NCBI GenBank assembly: GCA_011799875.1
Contig: CM022298.1
Coordinates: forward strand, 56,819,015 to 56,883,014
Source of the DNA: Thinopyrum elongatum
Taxonomy: Eukaryota > Streptophyta > Magnoliopsida > Poales > Poaceae
DNA: 64,000 nucleotides
Direction of reading: 5' to 3'
The stretch's first letter is position 1. Each line of letters begins with the position of its first letter. The notes under the pieces were generated by a model, which did no database searches, was not told the origin of the DNA, and saw nothing but the letters and a program-made list of their open reading frames with translations. This document shows, piece by piece, positions 54,061 to 64,000 of the stretch. The translations under genes and the position numbers were made by a program.

Positions 54061-57000
54061 TGTAACACCCGTGTGTAATAGCCACTGTGGTTACCTGCTA
54101 ATAATACCAAGTCATCTCATTTGCAGTGCCTAGTCAAAGTGGTTAATCTCAACAAATCTAAAACTTCTCCGAAAATCAACTTAAATTCAAAAGTGCAAAA
54201 TAAATTTGCTCAAACACTATTGGAAAAATGCTCACTAAATAGCAAATAATCTAGAAGCACTTACAAAAATATAAACAATGATGATGGAGTTAGCTAAATG
54301 ACCCAAACCACATGAAACAGCACCAAAATAGAATTATTTAATCCATTTATAATTAAATCAAATTCAAATAAAATTCTACTTTGCCCAAACCAATTTTTGG
54401 TGAAAGGTAATATTGCATTGTAATATTGGGGCCAACTCTCACATTTTGCAAAATAGCAAATGTGGCCTAACTGTTACAAAACAGAAAAGAAAACAAAAGA
54501 ATAAAAGAAAATAGAAAAGTAAATAAAACAAGGCACTGTGCACTGGGCCTAAGTGCACAGTGCCCCAACTACCGGCCCACCTGGCCCATTCCCTCCTCTC
54601 TCTCCTGCGTGTCGCCGTGCCCATGGCCGAGCGCCCGCGCGTCGGCGAGACGGCGACATGCCGACGCCCCACCGACGCCACCGACAGGGAGGAGGATAAG
54701 GACGCATTCCATCCATCTCCCCTGGTCCTCCTCGCCCACTTCTCTCCCTCTCCCCAGTGCTAGCTCTCTCCTTCCCCTCTCTGGCCGAGCGCCACCGGTG
54801 CCGCAGCTCCGTCGTCCTCACGGCCACGGGCGTCCCCGCGGGCCACCACCGTGCCTAGGAGGAGCGCCGTGCTCGTCCACGTCGCCTGCGCCCTCGAATC
54901 AGAACTGGGAGCCGCCTATCCTCGCGTGCATCGTCGTCTTCTTCCTCGGATCACCGGCGCGCCTCCGACGAACCCCCCGCCGTCCTGCTGCTACTAAACT
55001 ACCAAGGGCCTACGTGAGTGCCGCTCGGTGAGCTCTGTCACCCACTCCCTCTTCTCCCTTATCCTGCCGCGTCCATAGCTCGCCGCACCACGAAAGCCTG
55101 AACCCGCGGCCGCCGACGAGCTCGTTGCCGTGGCCAGCGTCGCCGTCACGCGCAACCGGACCCAGCATCGAGCTCCTGGAGCTCGTGCGAGTCCAGCGAG
55201 ACCCCTAGCACCCCTCCCCGTGCCGTGTAGCGTCGAACCCGACGAGGCCCGAACTCCGGCGCCGTTTTGGCTCATCGCCGTCGCCATTTCCGGCCATCTC
55301 CGGTCGGTCCAAGTTCACCACTCGACGCGGCGCTCTTCCAGCATTCGAACGCAGCAAACCGCGCGTGAAACGGTGCCCCGCAGCGCAATTCCGGCGTTGT
55401 TGCCGACGTGGCATGGGTGGGTCCCACCCCTGAGCCACTGACCGTGGGCCCTGGGGGCCCCAGTTGACTGGTTGACCCGGTCAACTGTGCTGACTGGGCA
55501 GCCCAGTCACTGACATATGGGCCCCACCATATAATTAAATTAATTAAAACATTTTTATAAATAAAAGTTAATTAGTTAGTCAATGAGGCACTGACATGTG
55601 GGACCCAGTGGATAATTAACCTCCGATTAGTTTTAATCAAATTCTGTTAGGCGAACAGAGACTGACATGTGGGTCCCACTGGACCCACATGTCAGGTTTG
55701 ACCCTGGTCAACGAGGATGTTGACTGTTGACGTCATCACCTAGTCATGCTGACGTCATAAATCATTTCTGATAATAAAAATAATTCCAGAAAATCATTTA
55801 AACTTTGAAAATTAATAACTTTTAAACCGTAGCTCAGATCGAAAAACTTAAATCATGAAAGTTGATCAGAACGATGAGACGAATCTGATCGTGTCGTCTG
55901 TTTCGATGCCGGAACCCCCTACGTAGGTGAAACCGCAACTTCGAGGCTGTATCCGATAGATGAATAGTGCATAATCACCGGTAAATAAATCCCACCTTAA
56001 ACCTATAATAACTAAAATGACCTAGATGCATCTTTAGGCAACCCTGCACTGCATCTTAGCATAGCATGCACTGTATTGCATCGTTTGCTGTGCATTTATC
56101 GATTTTCTCCCCCTCTTCTCTCTCGGTAAACCCCGACGTCGATGTAGCTCCCGAGGCCGACGCTGCTCAGGAGCCCAATGACACAGTTGACGAACTTGCC
56201 CTTGCCGCCGAGCAACCAGGCAAGAAACCCCCCTTTTGAGCATTCCGGTATCGCCCATTCTCTTCTCTCTTATGCTTGCATTAGAATCTGCTGCTGTCAC
56301 TCTATCCTATATCTGCTGCATAGCCTGTTTAATTGTAACCTGCTATTGATACCTACATGTTATCCTAAACTGTTTAGTAAAGGTTGGATAGATACCATCA
56401 GAGACCCCACTTATCCCGACTGCCCCGCTGGATTATCAGAAGACCCGAGCAACGGGAACGAAGACCAGGCCCCGACACCGCACGACACTTCCCCTTAATC
56501 GCTCGACACTACTGGGTTACTATCAAGTGCCGAGGGTGATACCTCGTCAGCACTTCTGATGATAACCTTGTAGGTTAGTTAATCGGTCGTGGTCAGTGAG
56601 GGTGATTCCTCCTACACCACCCCCGAAACCGACACTGTCGTTCAACTCCTCAAGAGTGGACCTCGAGGGTGATTCCTCTTACGTTCACCTTGACGGTTAT
56701 GTCAGGTGGGGATCCAACGAGGGTGATGCCTCGGATTCCTTCTTGATGTGGTAGCCACACGGTTGACTTTACATTACTGATGATACTGTTCATACTGGAT
56801 AAAGACGGGTCGGCCCTGAGGGGTACCCGCGCGAGCTTAATAGCGAGTGATGTGGAGTCGGGTGGACCTGGATGGTGCCCGAGGGTTGAACACGAGGCAT
56901 GGCCGGGCATTCCTCGCCCTTGCCGCAAGTCCTCGAGACGGGGCGACGGGGTCACATCTTTCTTGAGTCTCTGCTCGTTACCGCACTGCCAACACACTAA

Positions 57001-58211
57001 CGGTTTGGATATTTGATTCGAGGGGCCTCTGGCCTGATAGCACTAACCATCACGTGGGCATAGTATGGGCGTTCTGCGTCGTATACTTCAGCCAAAGCTT
57101 AATAGACGTCAGCAACTGAGTGGCACACGATGGGTTGGACTGGTAACGCAACCGCACTTGTATTAAGGGGTTGCTAGGTCTGCTCACCGGTGGTGTACGC
57201 AACGTGCAGGAGCGTCCGGGGCAATGGCCCAAGACCCCTGGGGGCATAGGTTAGGCCGGCGTGCTGACCTCTCTATTAAGTATTTGGTCGAGTTGCGGCG
57301 TATCGTTTGGCCGAGGCCGGGCATGACCCAGTAAAGTGTGTCCGGCCGGAGTTAATCGAGCGTGGTGGGTAAGTTGGTGCACCCCTGCAGGGAAGAACTA
57401 ATCTATCAATAGCCTGTCCTACGGTAACGGACACTCGGAGTTGTATCCCGATCGGTACAACTAGAACTTGAGATTAAATGGATAGTATGGCTCTGGGATT
57501 GCTTTCTCGCAGGGAGTCGAGAAAGGATCTCTGCCGAGGTTGATGACATTACTACTACTTTACATTATGTTAACCTGCACTCTTCTAATGCTGCAAGACC
57601 GATGGAGATGATTGAAGATGCTAGTCTTCGATAGGACTAGGCTTTCCCCTCTATTCTGGCATTTCTGCAGCCCAATCCGCATATACAGCCTTCCTTTGAA
57701 AATGTTGCATACGTAGTGTAGATCCTTGCTTGCTGAGTACTTCGGATGAGTACTCACGTTTGCTTTACTTTCTTTTTCTCCCCATATCCATCTGACGCCG
57801 CCAGATGACGAAGCCCCTGAGATAGCTGCCCCCGTCGACGACTACGGTTACTACTACTACCCTCCCGGCGAGTACTACTACGAGGAGCCGACCGACGACC
57901 AGGAGTAGGTTCGGAGGGTCCTAGGCAGGAGGCCTATGCCTTTCAATCGTAGTATTTTCTTTTGCCCCGCCTTTCTAAAGGCCTATTGGTTTCTCTGTAA
58001 TATCTGTACCCAGATATCTGATACTTCCGCTGACTCTTGTATGCCATCGAGCTATGTATTCGAGCCCTCGAGGCCCTGGCTTGTAATATAAAGCTTGTAT
58101 GACTTTATTTATGTTTTAGAGTTGTTTGGTGATATCTTCAAGTGAGTCCTTAGGCTTGATCGTGTGCATTTGCGTGTATGGTTAGTGCACAATTAAGCCG
58201 GGGTCGTCACA
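54061..58211 (+). repeat. 3' LTR of the Tekay-like element
   Basis: 4151 bp, matching 44027-48206. One visible difference is that the segment around 45345-45395 of the 5' LTR is shortened here near 55372-55395. It ends GTCGTCACA followed by the TCCGG duplication. Confidence 0.93.
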
Positions 58212-58216
58212 TCCGG

Positions 58217-58910
58217 CGACTGCTGCTGCTACTAAGCCTATCACCGGCCTCCGTGTGCCGCTCAGTGAGCACCTCATCCTTCTCCCTCTCTCTGGATGCT
58301 CCTGCGCGTCCCCTAGCTACCTTTTCCCTGAGCACCCGAACGCAGCGCCGCGGAGCTCGTCGCCGTCGAGTCGCCGCTCGCCGTGCTGCGTAGATCCTCC
58401 CTAGCCTTTTCACCAGCTCGTTTGCGCGCCGAAATGTCGTTCCCGTAACTCACCCGAGCACCTCACTGCCGGCGACGCTGCAGCACGCAGCTCCGACCAA
58501 CCCAGCTCCGGCCACCGCCACCACTCGATGCGGCCGAGCTCAGGCTCTCGAATGAGCCTAGCCGCGCTTTCCCCAGTGCCCCGTAATGCCGTATCCCCGA
58601 ATCCCGAAGTCCGGCGCCGCCCGTGGTGGTCGCCGTCGATGTTTTCGACTGCCTCAGCCGCTCCCACCGGTACTTTTCGACGCGGCATCATCTCCGCGTT
58701 CGTTTTGATGGTCTGTGGACAAATCCCGAGCGTCACTGCCGTCTCCTGTGGTCGCCGGCGTTGCTCCGGCCGCCGTGCTGACCTGGCGGCGACGTGGCCA
58801 TGCGGGGCCCACCCCTGTGAGGCTGACAGTGGGCCCCTGGACCCACTTTGACTTCGTTGACTATGGTCAACGCCATTACTGTTCACTTCAGTCACTGACC
58901 AGTGGGCCCC
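58217..58910 (+). repeat. Older Tekay-like LTR, right part
   Basis: It continues the host LTR of 43094-44026 after the nested element. CGACTGCTGCTGCTACTAAG and later GGGCCCACCCCTGTGAGGCT match the order of blocks in the younger LTR (44945-45500). It is cut at 58910 by a copia LTR. Confidence 0.7.
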
Positions 58911-60651
58911 TGTTGGGGAACGTGCAATTTCAAAAAAATTCCTACGCTCACGCAAGATCTATCTAGGAGATGCGTAGCAACGAGAGGGGAGAGTGTGTCC
59001 ACGTACCCTCCTAGACCGAAAGCGGAAGCGTTAGGTTAACGCGGTTGATGTAGTCGAACGTCTTCACGATCCAACCGATCCAAGTACCGAACGTAAGGCA
59101 CCTCCGAGTTCAGCACACGTTCAGCTCGATGACGTCCCTCGAACTCCTGATCCAGCAGAAGGTCGAGGAAGAGTTTCGTCAGCACGACGGCGTGGTGACG
59201 GTGATGGTGAAGTGATCCGCGCAGGGCTTCGCCTAAGCACTACGACGCTATGACCGGAGGAGTAAACTGTGGAGGGGGCACCGCACACGGCTAAGAGAAT
59301 ATCTGATGTGCTTTGGGTGCCCCCCCCCCCCGCCGCCGTATATAAAGGAGGGGAGGAGGAGGCCGGCCCCCTAGCGGCGCGCCAAGTGTGGGGAGTCCTA
59401 CTAGGACTCCCAAGTCCTAGTAGGATTCCCCTTTCCTTTCCGGAGTGGGAAAGAGGGAAAGGGAGAGGGAGTAGGAAAGGGCAAGGGGACCGCCGCCCCC
59501 TCCCCTAGTCCAATTCGGACTCCATGGGGGGGGGGGGGCACCACCTCCCCTTGGCCTGCCTCCTCTTCTCCCCTATGGCACAATAAGGCCCATTACTTCC
59601 CCGGGGGGTTCCGGTAACCCCTCGGTACTCCGAAAAATACCCGAATTACTCCGGAACCATTCTGGTGTCCGAATATAACCTTCCAATATATCAATCTTTA
59701 CCTCTTGACCATTTCGAGACTCCTCGTCATGTCCATGATCTCATCCGGGACTCCGAACAAACTTTAGTCACCAAAACACATAACTCATAATACAAATCGT
59801 CATCGAACATTAAGCGTGCGGACCCTACGGGTTCGAGAACTATGTATACATGACCGAGACACATCTCCGATCAATAACCAATAGCGGAACCTGGATGCTC
59901 ATGTTGGCTCCTACATATTCTACAAAGATCTTTATCGGTCAAACTGCATAACAACATACGTCATTCCCTTTGTCATCGGTATGTTACTTGCCCGAGATTC
60001 GATCGTCGGTATCATCCTACCTAGTTCAATCTCATTACCGGCAAGTCTCTTTACTCGTTCCGTAATACATCATCCCGTAACTAACTCATTAGTCACATTG
60101 CTTGCAAGGCTTATAGTGATGTGCATTACCGAGAGGGCCCAAAGATAACTCTCCGATACACGGAGTGACAAATCCTAATCTTGATCTATGCCAACCCAAC
60201 AAACACCTTCGGAGACACCTGTAGAGCATCTTTATAATCACCCAATTATGTTGTGTCGTTTCATAGCAGACAAAGTGTTCCTCCGGTATTCGGGAGTTGC
60301 ATAATCTCATAGTCAGAGGAACATGTATAAGTCATGAAGAAAGCAATAGCAATAAAACTAAACGATCAATATGCTAAGCTAACGGATGGGTCTTGTCCAT
60401 CACATCATTCTCTAATGATGTGATCCTGTTCATCAAATGACAACACATGTCTATGGTTAGGAAACATAACCATCTTTGATAAACAAGCTAGTCAAGTAGA
60501 GGCATACTAGGGACACTCTGTTTGTCTATGTATTCACACATGTACTAAGTTTCCGGTTAATACAATTCTAGCATGAATAATAAACATTTATCATGATATA
60601 AGGAAATATAAATAACAACTTTATTATTGCCTCTAGGGCATATTTCCTTCA
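58911..60651 (-). repeat. 3' LTR of the BARE/Angela-like element
   Basis: 1741 bp. On plus it starts TGTTGGGGAACGTGCAATTT and ends GGGCATATTTCCTTCA. It contains a C run near 59318-59330 and a G run near 59526-59538. No coding sequence. Confidence 0.9.
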
Positions 60652-60662
60652 GTCTCCCACTT
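60652..60662 (-). other. Polypurine tract of the BARE/Angela-like element
   Basis: On the minus strand AAGTGGGAGAC lies directly before the 3' LTR start TGAAGGAA. Confidence 0.75.
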
Positions 60663-60684
60663 GCACTAGAGTCAATAATCTAGA

Positions 60685-63445
60685 TTACATAGTAATGATT
60701 CTAACTCCCATGGAGTCTAGGTGCTGATCATGTTTTGCTCGTGGAAGAGGCTTAGTCAATGGGTCTGCAACATTCAGATCCGTATGTATTTTGCAAATGT
60801 CTATGTCTCCCTCCTTGACTTGATCGCGGATGGAATTGAAGCGTCTCTTGATGTGTTTGGTTCTTTTGTGAAATCTGGATTCCTTTGCCAAGGCAATTGC
60901 TCCAGTATTGTCACAAAAGATTTTTATTGGACCCGATGCACTAGGTATTACACCTAGATCGGATATGAACTCCTTCATCCAGACTCCTTCATTTGCTGCT
61001 TCCGAAGCAGCTATGTACTCCGCTTCACACGTAGATCCCGCCACGACGCTCTGCTTGGAACTGCACCAACTGACAGCTCCACCATTCAATATAAATACGT
61101 ATCTGGTTTGTGACTTAGAGTCATCCGGATCAGTGTCAAAGCTAGCATCGACGTAACCATTTACGATGAGCTCTTTGTCACCTCCATAAATGAGAAACAT
61201 ATCCTTAGTCCTTTTCAGGTATTTCAGGATGTTCTTGACCGCTGTCCAGTGATCCACTCCTGGATTACTTTGGTACCTCCTTGCCAAACTTATGGCAAGG
61301 CACACATCAGGTCTGGTACACAGCATAGCATACATGATAGAACCTATGGCTGAAGCATAGGGAATGACTTTCATTTTCTCTCTATCTTCTGCAGTGGTCG
61401 GGCATTGAGTCTTACTCAACTTCACACCTTGTAATACAGGCAAGAACCCTTTCTTTGACTGATCCATTTTGAACTTCTTCAAAACTTTATCAAGGTATGT
61501 GCTTTGTGAAAGTCCAATTAAGCGTCTTGATCTATCTCTATAGATCTTGATGCCTAATTATAAGCAGCTTCACCGAGGTCTTTCATTGAAAAATTCTTAT
61601 TCAAGTATCCTTTTATGCTATTCAGAAATTCCGTATCATTTCCAATCAATAATATGTCATCCACATATAATATCAGAAATGCTACAGAGCTCCCACTCAC
61701 TTTCTTGTAAATACAGGCTTCTCCAAAAGTCTGTATAAAACCATATGCATTGATCACACTATCAAAGCGTATATTCCAACTCCGAGAGGCTTGCACCAGT
61801 CCATAAATGGATCGCTGGAGCTTGCACACTTTGTTAGCACCCTTAGGATCGACAAAACCTTCTGGTTGCATCATATACAACTCTTCTTTAAGAAATCCAT
61901 TAAGGAACGCAGTTTTGACATCCATTTGCCAAATTTCATAATCATAAAATGCGGCAATTGCTAACATGATTTGGACAAACTTAAGCATCGCTACGGGTGA
62001 GAAGGTCTCATCGTAGTCAACTACTTGAACTTGTCGAAAACCTTTTGCAACAAGTCGAGCTTTGTAGACAGTAATATTACCGTCAGCGTCAGTCTTCTTC
62101 TTGAAGATCCATTTATTCTCTATGGCTTGCCGATCATCGGGCAAGTTAACCAAAGTCCACACTTTGTTCTCATACATGGATCCCATCTCAGATTTCATGG
62201 CCTCAAGCCATTTCGCGGAACCTGGGCTCATCATCGCTTCCTCATAGTTCGTAGGTTCGTCATGGTCTAATAACATGACTTCCAGAACAGGATTACTGTA
62301 CCACTCTAGTGCGGAACGTACTCTGGTTGACCTACGAGGTTCGGTAGTAACTTGATCCGAAGTTTCATGATCATCATCATTAACTTCCTCACTAATTGGT
62401 GTAGGCATCACTGGAACTGATTTCTGTGATGAACTACTTTCCAATTCGGGAGAAGGTACAATTACCTCATCAAGTTCTACTTTCCTCCCACTCACTTCTT
62501 TCGAGAGAAACTCCTTCTCTAGAAAGGATCCATTCTTAGCAACGAATTGAATGGTGGAGCATAACCCCAAAACGATAGTGGTAAATTGGCAAGAGACATC
62601 ATAGATCGCATCATATCTAATAAAGTACGGTTACGTCGTTCGGACACACCATTACGCTGTGGTGTTCCAGGTGGCGTGAGTTGCGAAACTATTCCACATT
62701 GTTTCAAATGAAGACCAAACTCATAAATCAAATATTCACCTCCACGATCAGATCGTAGAAACTTTATTTTTTTGTTATGATGATTTTCCACTTCACTCTG
62801 AAATTCTTTGAACTTTTCAAATGTTTCAGACTTATGTTTCATTAAGTAGATATACCCCTATCTGCTCAAATCATCTGTGAAGGTCAGAAAATAACGATAC
62901 CCGCCGCGAGCCTCAACACTCATCGGACCACATACATCAGTATGTATTATTTCCAATAAGTCAGTTGCTCGCTCCATTGTTCCGGAGAACGGAGTCTTAG
63001 TCATCTTGCCCATGAGGCATGGTTCGCAAGTATCAAGTGATTCCAAAAGCCCATCAGCAAGGAGTTTCTTCATGCGCTTTACACCAATATGACCTAAACG
63101 GCAGTGCCACAAATAAGTTGCACTATCATTATTAACTTTGCATCTTTTGGCTTCAATATTATGAATATGTGTATCACTACAATCGAGATTCAACAAAAAT
63201 AGACCACTCCTCAAGGGTGCATGACCATAAAAGATATTACTCATATAAATAGAACAACCATTATTCTCTGATTTAAATGAATAACCGTCTTGCATCAAAC
63301 AAGATCCAGATATAATGTTCATGCTCAACGCTGGCACCAAATAACAATTATTTAGGTCTAAAACTAATCCCGAAGGTAGATGTAGAGGTAGCGTGCCGAC
63401 GGTGATCACATCGACTTTGGAACCATTTCCCACGCGCATCGTCAC
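60685..63445 (-). pseudogene. copia pol (integrase, reverse transcriptase, RNase H), several breaks
   Basis: Read right to left. The protease-to-integrase part (62858-63445) has CSIYMSNIFYG, the integrase zinc-finger region (LWHCRLGHIGVKRM...CEPCLMGK) and ETIHTDVCGP-like residues. A TAG near 62855 interrupts, and integrase continues (62519-62842) with SDRGGEYLIYEF and GTPQRNGVSERRNRTLLDMM. After a frameshift the reverse transcriptase (61554-62570) has QMDVKTAFLNGFLKEELYMM and intact LYVDDILLIGND. Another shift near 61550 leads to RNase H (60685-61482) with GGAVSWCSSKQSVVAGSTCE and DNTGAIALAKE, ending GVRIITM. All domains are present but cannot be made as one chain. Confidence 0.92.
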
Positions 63446-63999
63446 TCGTCCTTAGCCAATCTTCGTTTAATCCGTAACCCCTGTTTCGAGTTGCAAATAT
63501 GAGCAACAAAATCAGTATCAAATACCCAGGCGCCACTACGAGCATTAGTAAGGTACACATCAATAACATGTATATCAAATATACCTTTCACTTTGCCATC
63601 CTTCTTATCCGCCAAATACTTGGGGCAGTTCCGCTTCCAGTGACCAGTCCCTTTGCAGTAGAAGCACTCAGTTTCAGGCTTAGGTCCAGACTTGGGCTTC
63701 TTCTCGGGAGTAGCAACTTGCTTGCTATTCTTCTTGAAGTTCCCCTTCTTCCCTTTGCCCCTTTTCTTGAAACTAGTGGTCTTGTTAACCATCAACACTC
63801 GATGCTCCTTTTTGATTTCTACCTCCGCAGCCTTTAGCATCGCGAAGAGCTCGGGAATTGTCTTCTCCATCCCTTGCATATTATAGTTCATCACGAAGCC
63901 TTTATAGCTTGGTGGCAGTGATTGAAGAACTCTGTCAATGACACTATCATCAGGAAGATTAACTCCCAGCTGAGTCAAGTGGTTATGGTACCCAGACAT
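63442..63999 (-). pseudogene. copia gag, C-terminal part, cut by the window edge
   Basis: The visible 185 residues include GVNLPDDSVIDRVLQSLPPS, a basic KKRGKGKKGNFKKN region, the zinc knuckle CFYCKGTGHWKRNC and the start of the protease segment, where the usual catalytic triplet region reads VFDTDFVAHICN. The frame shifts at about 63445 relative to integrase. The N-terminus lies beyond base 64000. Confidence 0.88.
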
Positions 64000-64000
64000 T

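Larger units (their letters stand above)
44027..58211 (+). mobile_element. Complete Ty3/gypsy chromovirus, Tekay-like, 14.2 kb
   Basis: Two matching LTRs (44027-48206 and 54061-58211), an initiator-tRNA primer site, an extra ORF, gag, pol and a polypurine tract are in order. The 5-bp duplication TCCGG flanks exactly (44022-44026 and 58212-58216). A chromodomain-like pol C-terminus and TGTAACACCC LTR start suggest the Tekay clade of chromoviruses. The LTRs look nearly identical by eye, with a few indels and scattered substitutions, so insertion is relatively recent. gag carries a frameshift and a stop, and reverse transcriptase has an altered active site, so this copy cannot move on its own. 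Confidence 0.95.
58911..64000 (-). mobile_element. BARE/Angela-like copia retrotransposon, minus strand, 5' end outside the window
   Basis: The 3' LTR (58911-60651), the polypurine tract (60652-60662) and internal coding sequence up to gag (63999) are present; the 5' LTR lies to the right. LTR ends (TGAAGGAAATATGCCCTAGA...CGTTCCCCAACA, minus strand) and protein sequence match the BARE/Angela/WIS group. The polyprotein is broken by several frameshifts and at least one stop. Confidence 0.92.

Overview
The window is plant nuclear DNA, most likely from a Triticeae grass (wheat, Aegilops, barley or rye group). It holds nested LTR retrotransposons, including a BARE/Angela-like copia, a gypsy element with a tRNA-Asp-type primer site, and a Tekay-like chromovirus with LTRs over 4 kb. 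It also holds many Stowaway MITEs (CTCCCTCCG ends, TA target duplications), GC-rich LINE debris, and a few grass-type genes with GT-AG introns. There is no sign of bacterial genes, operons, tRNA genes or CRISPR. Family names are from recognition; no database search was possible.

Layout. 1-6488: a minus-strand copia element with a broken pol, a large internal deletion and one complete LTR, inserted in the gag of a minus-strand gypsy element (6489-8789). 8790-15550: small DNA elements (MITEs, a GGGCC-rich hAT-like element, an Ac/Ds-like hAT) and retroposons, ending with a 1.8-kb GC-rich LINE-like insertion flanked by 16-bp duplications. 15637-17926: an O-methyltransferase pseudogene broken by a frameshift, an internal duplication and a hAT insertion. 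17990-25549: LINE remains, MITEs, a probable ribosome-inactivating-protein-like gene fragment and long featureless DNA. 25809-27181: an apparently intact 2-oxoglutarate-dependent dioxygenase gene with three exons, the best host gene here. 27300-33950: a local duplication of its upstream DNA, invaded by Stowaway, LINE, Harbinger, TRIM and Tourist-like elements. 34073-40586: a 6.5-kb Mutator-like element (MULE). 41500-64000: a decayed gypsy element, then a nest in which an older LTR (43094-44026, resuming at 58217) holds a complete 14.2-kb Tekay-like element (44027-58211) and a minus-strand BARE/Angela-like copia (58911 to beyond the window).

The two most interesting parts are both in mobile elements. 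The MULE carries a transposase gene with one nonsense codon, a plant-mobile-domain gene, and a convergent unidentified 160-codon gene whose upstream DNA is packed with E2F-like sites (GGCGGGAA/GGCGCGAA). This layout recalls maize MuDR. The Tekay-like element carries an intact extra 256-codon reading frame between the primer binding site and gag; its N-terminal half has a layout loosely like a double-stranded-RNA-binding fold. Both proposals are inferences that need database and structure comparison.

The host genes do not form an obvious working pathway. The dioxygenase looks functional. The nearby O-methyltransferase is dead.
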